A stretch of DNA of 64,000 bases from Nonomuraea basaltis (GTDB lineage: Bacteria; Actinomycetota; Actinomycetes; Streptosporangiales; Streptosporangiaceae): NCBI RefSeq assembly GCF_005893125.1, contig NZ_VCJS01000006.1, positions 1 to 64,000 of the forward strand, written 5' to 3'. Position 1 is the first letter of the stretch. Each line of letters opens with the position of its first letter. Of this stretch, positions 9,217 through 16,620 are shown piece after piece. The translations under genes and the position numbers were made by a program. The notes below the pieces were generated by a model. That model saw only the letters and a program-made list of their open reading frames with translations, made no database searches and was not told the DNA's origin.

Positions 9217-9939
9217 TCAGGAGAAGGGGCCGGGTCTGACAAGCTTCGAAGACTCGGCGGCGCCGGTGGGGCCGGTGCCGTACGAGGGGCAGAGCGCGGC
9301 CAGCGGGCAGACGCCGCACGCCGGGCGCCGGGAGTGGCAGATCCGGCGGCCGTGCCAGATCACCCGGTGCGAGAAGATCGTCCACTCGCGCTTGGGCAGC
9401 AACTCCGCCACGACGTGCTCGATCTTGACCGGGTCGGTCTCCTCGGTCCAGCCGAAGCGGCGCACCAGCCGCTGGAAGTGGGTGTCGACGGTGAGCCCCG
9501 GCACGCCGAACGCGTTGCCGAGGACCACGTTGGCGGTCTTGCGGCCTACGCCGGGCAGCTTGACGAGGTCCTTCAGCCTGTTCGGGATCTCGCCGCCGTG
9601 GTGCTCGCACACCGCCTGTGCCATGCCGATGATGCTGTTCGTCTTCGCGCGGAAGAACCCGGTCGAGCGGATGATCTCTTCCATCTCGGTCCGGTCGGCG
9701 GCGGCGTAGTCCTCGACCGCCGGATATTTCGCGAAGAGAATGGGGGTCACCATGTTGACCCGCTTGTCCGTGCACTGCGCCGAGAGGATGGTCGCGACCA
9801 GCAGCTCGAGAGGGTTGCCGAAGTCGAGCTCGCAGTGGGCGTCCGGGTAGGTGTCCGCGAGGATGCGGTTCATCTTGCGCGCCCGCCGCACCAGTGCCAA
9901 CTGGGTCTCCGGCTTGCGCCCCGCCGCGTTCGTCACCAT
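9217..9939 (-). CDS. nth: Endonuclease III
   Basis: 240 aa from the ATG at 9939. A start further upstream would add an Arg/Ser-rich stretch foreign to the family. A helix-hairpin-helix with the catalytic Lys ([14 protein letters not shown]) and the catalytic Asp (TVDTHFQR) are present. The C-terminal 4Fe-4S loop has Cys spacing 6-2-5 ([17 protein letters not shown]). It removes oxidised pyrimidines and nicks abasic sites in base-excision repair. The neighbourhood with crp and the Nudix gene is conserved in actinomycetes. Confidence 0.96.
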   Translation of the reverse strand: MVTNAAGRKPETQLALVRRARKMNRILADTYPDAHCELDFGNPLELLVATILSAQCTDKRVNMVTPILFAKYPAVEDYAAADRTEMEEIIRSTGFFRAKTNSIIGMAQAVCEHHGGEIPNRLKDLVKLPGVGRKTANVVLGNAFGVPGLTVDTHFQRLVRRFGWTEETDPVKIEHVVAELLPKREWTIFSHRVIWHGRRICHSRRPACGVCPLAALCPSYGTGPTGAAESSKLVRPGPFS

Positions 9940-9965
9940 AGCGGCAAGGGTAGAAGGTCTCGCCC

Positions 9966-10472
9966 GTGGTTGAACCCTGGACCGCTCCGATCGCGTACCA
10001 CCTGGCGACACGGGAGGCGGTTGCCATGGGCGGTCAGGGTGCGGTGCTGGCGGACTTCGTACGTTCCTCGGGACCCTTGCGGGGGCAGGCGCTGCACCGC
10101 CTCGCCATGGGTTGCGCGGCCGCCATGGCCAAGCTGCACGCGCGCGGCGCGGCGGGACTGCGGCTCGGCCCGCGGACCGTGGCGCTCGGCACCCGGGGCC
10201 AGGTGCTCATCGGCTGGCAAGCGTCGGCGGCGGATGACGGCGGGGCGATGGCGGAAGATGTGCGGGATTGGGCTGATCTGGTGGTGTTCGCGGCGACCGG
10301 TTCACAGCACGGCGACCTCTCCGTGCTCACTCCCGCGCTGCGCGCGGCGGTCGAAGAGTGCCGCCGCCCGGACGCCGCGGCCCGGCCGCAGGCCGGCCAC
10401 CTGCTCCGCGTCCTGCTCGGCCACTCCATGGCAGCCGCGGTCGCCTCGGTCGACGACCTGCTGGCGGGTTAG
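9966..10472 (+). CDS. Kinase-like protein lacking catalytic motifs
   Basis: 168 aa, GTG start. The segment around [22 protein letters not shown], then [16 protein letters not shown], then [17 protein letters not shown] follows the layout of a Ser/Thr kinase C-lobe. However, the HRD and DFG residues are absent, as is the whole N-lobe. It is best read as a pseudokinase fragment. It ends at a TAG, and the same reading frame stays open to 10763. It is divergent from nth and lies upstream of crp. Confidence 0.5.
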   Translation: MVEPWTAPIAYHLATREAVAMGGQGAVLADFVRSSGPLRGQALHRLAMGCAAAMAKLHARGAAGLRLGPRTVALGTRGQVLIGWQASAADDGGAMAEDVRDWADLVVFAATGSQHGDLSVLTPALRAAVEECRRPDAAARPQAGHLLRVLLGHSMAAAVASVDDLLAG

Positions 10473-10763
10473 GGCGCGATCATCGGCAGCGACGTTCTCG
10501 ACCTCATCGCCGCGCTGCGCCGGGGCGAGCTGACCCTGGACGAGGTGGCGGAGCGCTTCCGCCGGCGGCACTGGGCGGAGCCCGGCACGTTCGGCCCGCG
10601 CCTGGCCGCGCTGGTGCACGACGCGCCTCCCGCCGTCCCCGGCTCCGTGGACGACCTGAGCCTCGCCTACGCACGCCGGCAGCTCTCCGACCACGAGTTC
10701 TACGTCCTCGCAGAGGCGGCAATCGAGGCAATGCGCGCCCAGGACGACGAATCAGACTTCTGA
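10473..10763 (+). CDS. Small helical protein in frame after an amber stop
   Basis: The reading frame of the preceding kinase-like gene continues after its TAG without another stop to 10763. The first plausible start is GTG at 10545 (72 aa), but the preceding residues (DVLDLIAALRRGELTLDEVAERF) already look like real helical protein. The true product may therefore begin near 10473 with an unusual start, or be the C-terminus of a gene split by a nonsense change. The family is not recognised. It ends about 100 bases before crp. Confidence 0.5.
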   Translation, partial: GAIIGSDVLDLIAALRRGELTLDEVAERFRRRHWAEPGTFGPRLAALVHDAPPAVPGSVDDLSLAYARRQLSDHEFYVLAEAAIEAMRAQDDESDF

Positions 10764-10868
10764 ACTGCCCACAAAGGGGGTGTCATTGCCCAAACTACTC
10801 CGGCATTCCCATAGCCTGTGTGTGCCGCTTGGAGTGGGGTGCGTCACAATGGCAGCAGAGGAGGCAGA

Positions 10869-11549
10869 GTGAACACCGAAGATGTGCTGGGCAAGGCCCC
10901 CCTGTTCGCCGCGCTGGACCGCGAGAGCGCCGCGGCGCTGCGTACGAGCATCACCGAGGTCCAGCTGTCCAAGGGACAGACGCTCTTCCACGAGAACGAG
11001 ACCGGCGACCGGCTCTACGTCGTGCTCGAAGGGAAGATCAAGCTCTCCCGGACCTCGCCCGACGGCAGGGAGAACCTGCTCAGCGTGCTGGGGCCGAGCG
11101 AGATGTTCGGCGAGCTGTCGCTGTTCGACCCGAGGCCGCGCACGGCCACAGCGACGGCGCTGACCGAGGTGCGGCTGGCCGGGCTCGGCCACGACGACCT
11201 TCGCCCCTGGCTCACCGGCCGTCCTGAGGTGGCCCTGCACCTGCTGCGCGCACTCGCGCAGCGGCTGCGCCGCACTAACGACGTGCTGGCCGACCTGGTG
11301 TTCACCGACGTGCCCGGACGGGTGGCCAAGCAGCTGCTCGACCTGGCCGAGCGGTTCGGCACCAAGACCGAGGACGGCCTGCGGGTGCACCACGACCTCA
11401 CCCAGGAGGAGCTGGCCCAGCTCGTCGGCGCCTCGCGCGAGACGGTCAACAAGGCGCTGGCCGACTTCGCCCAGCGCGGCTGGCTGCGGATCGAGGCCAA
11501 GGCCGTGGTCATCCTCGACATGGACCGGCTCTACAACCGCTCCAGATAG
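10869..11549 (+). CDS. crp: Crp-family global regulator
   Basis: 226 aa from the GTG at 10869, preceded by GAGGAGG. The cyclic-nucleotide-binding fold has the phosphate-binding cassette FGELSLFDPRPRTATATA. The C-terminal winged helix has LTQEELAQLVGASRETVNKAL. The whole protein closely follows Streptomyces Crp, which controls germination and secondary metabolism. It converges with the metallo-hydrolase gene, overlapping its end by 19 bases. Confidence 0.95.
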   Translation: MNTEDVLGKAPLFAALDRESAAALRTSITEVQLSKGQTLFHENETGDRLYVVLEGKIKLSRTSPDGRENLLSVLGPSEMFGELSLFDPRPRTATATALTEVRLAGLGHDDLRPWLTGRPEVALHLLRALAQRLRRTNDVLADLVFTDVPGRVAKQLLDLAERFGTKTEDGLRVHHDLTQEELAQLVGASRETVNKALADFAQRGWLRIEAKAVVILDMDRLYNRSR

Positions 11550-12322
11550 TCCAGCTGCGCCCGCACTGACATCTCGGCGGCCGGCCAGAGCGATCTGTCG
11601 ACGTCGGCGTACACGATGCGGACGATCTCGCGCGGCGTGCGCGCGCCCTGCGCTCGCGCCGCCCTGATCTGGTCGAGCCGCTCGCGCCGGTGCGCGATGT
11701 AGCCGTCGAGCGCCCCGATCGGGTCGGGCAGCACCGGGCCGTGCCCGGGCAGCAGCGCCCGCGCCTCCAGGTCCTCCGCGGCCGCCCTGAGCCGGTCGAG
11801 GCTGCGCAGGTAGTCGGCGAGGCCGCCGTCGCCGGCGATGATCGTGGTGCCCCTGCCGAGCACCGTGTCGCCGGTCAGCATCGCGTGGTCCTGCGGCAGC
11901 CAGAAGCACAGCGAGTCGAACGAGTGGCCTGGGGTGCCGTACACGTGGATCTCCAGGCCGTCCACGGTCACCACGTCCCCGTCGGCCAGCCCCTCCTCTC
12001 CGAGCCTGTGGCGCGGGTCCAGGGCGCGTACAGGGGCCTTCACCATCGCGGCGAAGCTCTTCGCGCCACCGCTGTGGTCGAAGTGGCCGTGGGTCAGCAG
12101 GATCTGGGTGACACGGCGGTCGGCGAGGTGGCCGCGTACGCGGCGCAGATGGCCGGCGTCGTCCGGGCCGGGATCGACGACGATCACCTCCTCCCGCGTG
12201 CCGACGACCCAGGTGTTGGTGCCGTCGAGCGTCATGATCGAGGGGTTGGGGGCGAGCAGGTTCTCGGCGTGCTCCGTACGGGAGCCGTCCGGCGTGCCGA
12301 TCGGGATGTGCAGGCCGCTCAT
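11531..12322 (-). CDS. MBL-fold metallo-hydrolase
   Basis: 263 aa. The metal-binding motif THGHFDHSGG, a later GTPGHSFDSLCF and the C-terminal GHGPV are those of the LACTB2-like branch of metallo-beta-lactamase-fold hydrolases. A ribosome binding site (GAAGGAG) precedes the ATG. It follows a Nudix gene on the same strand with a 43-base gap, so the two are likely co-transcribed. The substrate is unknown; thioester or RNA hydrolysis are options in the family. Confidence 0.88.
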   Translation of the reverse strand: MSGLHIPIGTPDGSRTEHAENLLAPNPSIMTLDGTNTWVVGTREEVIVVDPGPDDAGHLRRVRGHLADRRVTQILLTHGHFDHSGGAKSFAAMVKAPVRALDPRHRLGEEGLADGDVVTVDGLEIHVYGTPGHSFDSLCFWLPQDHAMLTGDTVLGRGTTIIAGDGGLADYLRSLDRLRAAAEDLEARALLPGHGPVLPDPIGALDGYIAHRRERLDQIRAARAQGARTPREIVRIVYADVDRSLWPAAEMSVRAQLDYLERL

Positions 12323-12365
12323 GCGAGCTCCTTCATCGACCGGCTGTGTTTGATCGGTCGCTCGC

Positions 12366-13169
12366 TCATGTCGTCACCAGCCGCATCTCGCCCTCGATCT
12401 CCACCGCCCGGGGCATGATGGTCACGATCTCCCGGTGCGCGGCCAGGACGTCCGCCACGCTGCCGTACGCCGACAGCTCGGTCAGCGTGTGGTACGTGGG
12501 CGGCATCAGAAAGATCTCCCCCTGGTGCGCCAGGTCGATCGCCTCCGCGGGCCGCTTCCACGCGACCTGATCGGCCTCCCCGCCGACGTCGCGGGTGCGC
12601 TGGCCCTCGGGCAGCACGGCGGCGAAGAACCGGGTGTCGAAGCGGCGCGTCTCGATCTCCGGCGTGATCCAGTGCGCCCAGGGCTTGAGCAGGTCGGAGC
12701 GGAGCACCAGGCCGCGCCTGGCGAGGAAGTCGGCGAAGGCCAGGCTCCGGTCGATCAGCGCCAGCCGGTCGGACTCCCAGTCGTCCCCTGTCGTGTCGGC
12801 GACCACAGAGCCGGGTCCGGGGCCGGCCAGCAGCACGCCGGACTCCTCGAACGTCTCGCGTACGGCCGCGCACACCAGGCCGCGCGCGACCTGCTCGCTC
12901 GCGTTGAACACCGCGCCCCACTCCGCGGGGGACGGCCCGGCCCAGGCGACGGCCTGGTCGGTGTCGCGGGCGTCCACCGACCCGCCGGGGAAGACGTAAG
13001 CCCCCGCCGCGAAGGCCATGGTGGACCTCCGCCGGAGCAGGTAGACCTCGGGCCCTTCCCGCAGGATCACTACCGTGGCGGCGTCCCGCGTGGGCGCGGG
13101 CTCGACCCGTCCGGCGAGGACGTCCCGCGCCCGCGCGGCGAGCTCGGCTGGAAGCGGAAATCCGGTCAC
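12366..13169 (-). CDS. Nudix hydrolase, NUDT19-like
   Basis: 267 aa. The Nudix helix is recognisable as VFPGGSVDARD with, after a long insertion typical of NUDT19-like members, RETFEESGVLL. It begins with a typical N-terminal strand (DAATVVILREGPEVYLLRR). It probably cleaves a nucleoside-diphosphate derivative such as acyl-CoA. It is upstream of the metallo-hydrolase on the minus strand. Confidence 0.85.
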   Translation of the reverse strand: MTGFPLPAELAARARDVLAGRVEPAPTRDAATVVILREGPEVYLLRRRSTMAFAAGAYVFPGGSVDARDTDQAVAWAGPSPAEWGAVFNASEQVARGLVCAAVRETFEESGVLLAGPGPGSVVADTTGDDWESDRLALIDRSLAFADFLARRGLVLRSDLLKPWAHWITPEIETRRFDTRFFAAVLPEGQRTRDVGGEADQVAWKRPAEAIDLAHQGEIFLMPPTYHTLTELSAYGSVADVLAAHREIVTIMPRAVEIEGEMRLVTT

Positions 13170-13216
13170 ATGACCTCCTCCTAGAACATCACTCGGTCAT
13201 GGTGACATATCCCCGC

Positions 13217-13675
13217 TCAGGCGATCTCGGCGATCAGCTCCACCTCGACGGGCACGTCGAGCGGGAGCGAGGCCACGCCCACCGCGCTGCGCGCGTGCCT
13301 GCCCGCCTCGCCGAACACCTCGCCCAGCAGCTCGCTGGCGCCGTTGCCGACCTGTGGCTGCTCGGTGAAGGCCGGATCGCTGGCCACGAACACGACGACC
13401 TTGACGATGCGCACGACCCGCTGCAGGTCGCCGACCTCCGACTTCAGGGCGGCCAGGGCGTTGAGCGCGCAGATGCGGGCCATCCTCGCACCCTCTTCGG
13501 TGGTCATACCGGCGCCGAGCTTGCCGGTGCCCACCACCTTGCCCTCCACGATGGGCACCTGGCCGGAGGTGTAGACGAGATTGCCCGTGCGCACGGCCGG
13601 CACATAGGCCGCCACCGGCTTCGGCACCTCGGGCAGCGTCAGGCCGAGCTCCTCGAGCTTCTGCTCCGGTGTCAC
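13217..13675 (-). CDS. RidA-family enamine/imine deaminase
   Basis: 152 aa. The YjgF/YER057c/UK114 fold is shown by AAYVPAVRTGNLVYTSGQVP and the late VEVELIAEIA, with the conserved central ICALNALAALKSEVGD. RidA proteins hydrolyse reactive 2-aminoacrylate-type intermediates in the cytoplasm. The GTG start overlaps the stop of the DUF4177 gene (GTGA), so the two are translationally coupled. Confidence 0.9.
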   Translation of the reverse strand: MTPEQKLEELGLTLPEVPKPVAAYVPAVRTGNLVYTSGQVPIVEGKVVGTGKLGAGMTTEEGARMARICALNALAALKSEVGDLQRVVRIVKVVVFVASDPAFTEQPQVGNGASELLGEVFGEAGRHARSAVGVASLPLDVPVEVELIAEIA

Positions 13676-13827
13676 TGCTTCTCCCGCTTGAAGTAGGCGA
13701 CCAGCTGCTCGGGCGTGGCGCCCTGGAGGATCTGGACCAGCTCCCAGCCGTCGGCGCCGAAGTTGTCCAGGATCATCTTGGTGTTGTGGATCAGCACCGG
13801 AGCGGTGAGGTACTCCCATTTCTTCAT
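13672..13827 (-). CDS. DUF4177 small protein
   Basis: 51 aa, beginning MKKWEYLTAPVLIHN and containing FGADGWELVQI, the typical DUF4177 signature. The stop codon overlaps the start of the RidA gene. In actinomycetes this pair usually travels together upstream of the ArsA-like ATPases. The molecular function is unknown. Confidence 0.85.
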   Translation of the reverse strand: MKKWEYLTAPVLIHNTKMILDNFGADGWELVQILQGATPEQLVAYFKREKQ

Positions 13828-13904
13828 GAGGGTCAGAGTAGTGTGAGCAATCTCAAACGGTGGTCACCGGCTTGCGACAAGTGACCGTTCGGTAGCCTCG
13901 AAAC

Positions 13905-14906
13905 GTGGACTCTCCGGACACCGATTGGGCCGGCGTACGACTGCACGTCGTCACCGGGAAGGGCGGCACAGGCAAGACGACCGTCGCCGCCGCCCTGGCT
14001 CTCGCCCTGGCCTCTGGCGGCCGCAAGGTGCTGCTGGTCGAGGTCGAGGGCAGGCAGGGCATCGCGCGGATCTTCGACCTGCCGCCGCTCCCGTACGAGG
14101 AGCGCAAGATCGCCGTCGCGCCGTCGGGCGGGGACGTGTACGCGCTGGCGATCGATCCCGAGGAAGCCATGCTCGAGTACATGGAGATGTTCTACGGGAT
14201 GCGCCGGGCCGGGCGGGCGCTGACCAAGATGGGCATCGTCGACTTCGCCACCACCGTGGCCCCCGGCTTCCGCGACGTGCTGGTCACCGGCAAGACGACC
14301 GAGGCGGTACGCAGGCGCGCCAGGAACGGCCGCCGGGTCTACGACGCGGTCGTGCTGGACGCGCCGCCCACGGGCCGCATCACGCGCTTCCTGAACGTCA
14401 CCCGAGAGGTCGCCGGGCTGGCCAAGGTGGGGCCGATCAAGAACCACTCAGAGCTGGTCAGCGGCGTCGTGAAGTCTCCCGAGACGGCGGTGCACCTGGT
14501 GACGCTGCTGGAGGAGATGCCGGTCCAGGAGACCCTCGACGGCATCGTCGAGTTGCGCTCCGCGGGGCTGCCCACCGGCGGCATCTTCATCAACATGGTG
14601 CGTGAATCACTGCTCCCGCAGGCGGCCCTCGACTCGGCTGTCAAGGGCCGCTTCGACATCGGGGAGCTGGTGCTCGGGCTCAAGTCGACCGGGGTGGCCG
14701 ACGGCGCGGAGGCCACGGCGCTGGCCGAGGCGCTCGCCGGAGAAGTGACCGAGCACGCCCACCGCACCGAGCTGGAGCGGACCGAGCGCGAGTCGCTGAC
14801 CGCGGCCGGGCTGCCGCGCTACGACCTGCCGCTGCTGGCCGACGGCGTCGACCTGGCCGGCCTGTACGAGCTGGCAGAGAGCATCCGCACCCAGGGAGCA
14901 GCGTGA
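13905..14906 (+). CDS. ArsA/Get3-type ATPase, first of pair
   Basis: 333 aa, GTG start. The deviant Walker A VTGKGGTGKTTVAAAL lies at about residues 16-30, and switch segments such as VVLDAPPTGRITRF mark the SIMIBI class. The cysteines used by ArsA for arsenite are not evident, so an arsenic role is unlikely. The paired arrangement next to wblA is conserved in actinomycetes. The stop overlaps the start of the second ATPase by four bases, suggesting a heteromeric complex. Confidence 0.88.
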   Translation: MDSPDTDWAGVRLHVVTGKGGTGKTTVAAALALALASGGRKVLLVEVEGRQGIARIFDLPPLPYEERKIAVAPSGGDVYALAIDPEEAMLEYMEMFYGMRRAGRALTKMGIVDFATTVAPGFRDVLVTGKTTEAVRRRARNGRRVYDAVVLDAPPTGRITRFLNVTREVAGLAKVGPIKNHSELVSGVVKSPETAVHLVTLLEEMPVQETLDGIVELRSAGLPTGGIFINMVRESLLPQAALDSAVKGRFDIGELVLGLKSTGVADGAEATALAEALAGEVTEHAHRTELERTERESLTAAGLPRYDLPLLADGVDLAGLYELAESIRTQGAA

Positions 14907-16030
14907 AGAAGCCCGCCCAGCTGGACATCGACGCGATACTCGACGACCCCCACACCCGCATCATCGTCTGCTGCGGCGCCGGCGGCGTGGGCAAGACCAC
15001 GACCGCCGCGGCGCTCGGGCTGCGCGCGGCCGAGCGCGGCAGGTGCGCGGTCGTGCTGACCGTGGACCCCGCGCGGCGGCTGGCCCAGTCGATGGGGCTC
15101 ACCGAACTGGACAACACCCCGCGCCTGGTCGACGAGGCCGGGAACGGCGGCCAGCTGTTCGCCATGATGCTCGACATGAAGCGTACGTTCGACGAGATCA
15201 TCGAGGCGCACGCCGACCCCGAGCGGGCCGCCCAGATCCTGTCGAACCCCTTCTACCAGTCCCTCTCCTCCAGCTTCTCCGGCACGCAGGAGTACATGGC
15301 GATGGAGAAGCTGGGCCAGCTGCGCCGCTCCGACGAGTGGGACCTGATCGTGGTGGACACGCCGCCGTCGCGGTCCGCGCTCGACTTCCTCGACGCGCCC
15401 GAGCGGCTCGGGCGGTTCCTGGACGGCCGGTTCATCCGGCTGCTGACGGCGCCGGCCAAGGCCGGCGGGCGCAGCGCGTTCAGGTTGCTCAACGCCGGGT
15501 TCGGGCTCATGGCCGGGGCCATGACGAAGCTGCTCGGCGCGCAGGTGATCAAGGATCTGCAGACGTTCGTGTCCGCGCTCGACGCGGTGTTCGGGGGGTT
15601 CAGGCAGCGGGCGGAGATGACGTACAAGCTGCTGCAGGCCCCCGGCACGGCCTTCCTCGTGGTGGCCGCGCCCGAGCGCGACGCGATGCGCGAGGCGTCG
15701 TACTTCGTCGAGCGGCTCGCAGAGGAGCGCATGCCACTGGCCGGCCTGGTGGTCAACCGGGCGCACACGTCCCCCGCCACCGCGCTCTCAGCGGCTCGTA
15801 GCGCCGCCGCGGCCGAGGACCTGGAGTCCAGGGGCGAGCATGAGCTGACCGCCGCCGTGCTGCGGCTGCACGCCGGGCGGATGCAGCTCACCGCCCGCGA
15901 GAGCCGCGAGCGGGAGCACTTCGTCTCGGCCCACCCCACGGTGCCCGTGGTGCAGGTCCGCGCCATGTCCGAGGACGTTCACGATCTGGCCGGGTTGCGG
16001 CAGATCGGGGAGCTGCTGGCGAGTTCATAG
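14903..16030 (+). CDS. ArsA/Get3-type ATPase, second of pair
   Basis: 375 aa, GTG start inside the stop of its partner. The deviant Walker A CCGAGGVGKTTTAAALG is near residue 32, followed by the switch II region VVDTPPSRSALDF. It is larger than the first copy because of an inserted helical region (residues about 180-240). It probably works with the partner. It is followed by a bidirectional terminator and then wblA in opposite orientation. Confidence 0.88.
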   Translation: MKKPAQLDIDAILDDPHTRIIVCCGAGGVGKTTTAAALGLRAAERGRCAVVLTVDPARRLAQSMGLTELDNTPRLVDEAGNGGQLFAMMLDMKRTFDEIIEAHADPERAAQILSNPFYQSLSSSFSGTQEYMAMEKLGQLRRSDEWDLIVVDTPPSRSALDFLDAPERLGRFLDGRFIRLLTAPAKAGGRSAFRLLNAGFGLMAGAMTKLLGAQVIKDLQTFVSALDAVFGGFRQRAEMTYKLLQAPGTAFLVVAAPERDAMREASYFVERLAEERMPLAGLVVNRAHTSPATALSAARSAAAAEDLESRGEHELTAAVLRLHAGRMQLTARESREREHFVSAHPTVPVVQVRAMSEDVHDLAGLRQIGELLASS

Positions 16031-16065
16031 AAGTACGGCCGGCGGACGGCGCCGGCCGTACTTCT
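16029..16065. terminator. Bidirectional terminator between arsA pair and wblA
   Basis: A perfect 15-bp stem (16029-16043 with 16051-16065) with a 7-nt loop overlaps the stop of the second ATPase and precedes the end of the convergent wblA gene. Confidence 0.8.
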
Positions 16066-16081
16066 GCTCGCCGGGCTTGGG

Positions 16082-16378
16082 TCAGCCCGCGATCAGCTCA
16101 TTGGTCCGTTCGTACTCTTCCTTGGCCGACTCGAGCAGCTCTCGCCATGAGTCCACGTCGGGCCGCCGCCGAAGCAGCGCGCGACGTTCCCGTTCGGTCA
16201 TACCGCCCCACACCCCGAACTCGATGCGATTGTCCAGTGCATCGGCGAGGCATTCAGTACGGACCGGGCAACCCCGGCAGATGAGCTTGGCCCTGTTCTG
16301 CGCGGCGCCCTGCACGAACAGGGCATCCGGATCCGCACCCTTACAGGCGGCACGGGAGGTCCAATCCGTGATCCACAT
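16082..16378 (-). CDS. wblA: WhiB-like regulator WblA
   Basis: 98 aa. Four cysteines ligate the expected 4Fe-4S cluster (Cys12, Cys34, Cys37, Cys43, the last three as CRGCPVRTEC). The GVWGG turn (55-59) and a basic TERERRALLRRR follow. The long C-terminal helix and the position between ArsA-like ATPases and a class A penicillin-binding protein match wblA of Streptomyces, a pleiotropic repressor of antibiotic production and sporulation control. The upstream 240 bases hold its promoter. Confidence 0.92.
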   Translation of the reverse strand: MWITDWTSRAACKGADPDALFVQGAAQNRAKLICRGCPVRTECLADALDNRIEFGVWGGMTERERRALLRRRPDVDSWRELLESAKEEYERTNELIAG

Positions 16379-16620
16379 TTTTCGACCCCACTCCCCTTAG
16401 GTGGTCAGTCGTCATTTGGGGCCGACGGGCGCGGGCGCCGAGCCTCCGTATTCAGTTGCCGCAGGGAGAACGTACGCAACTACCCGTTCGGGCCGACAGA
16501 CCCCAGAGGACCAAATTCTCGCGGCAGTCTTGACCGGGAATGACTAGTCACCCCCGCCAGTCAAGGCGAAATGGGGTGGCGCTACCGATTAGGTCAGTCT
16601 TTCGAAGTACGCTTGGAAGC

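Noticed and set aside
13905-16030. Arsenite efflux ATPase operon (arsA)
   Set aside because: The two ATPases lack evident arsenite-binding cysteines and no arsB/arsD/arsR genes are adjacent. The pair beside wblA is a conserved actinomycete arrangement unrelated to arsenic.
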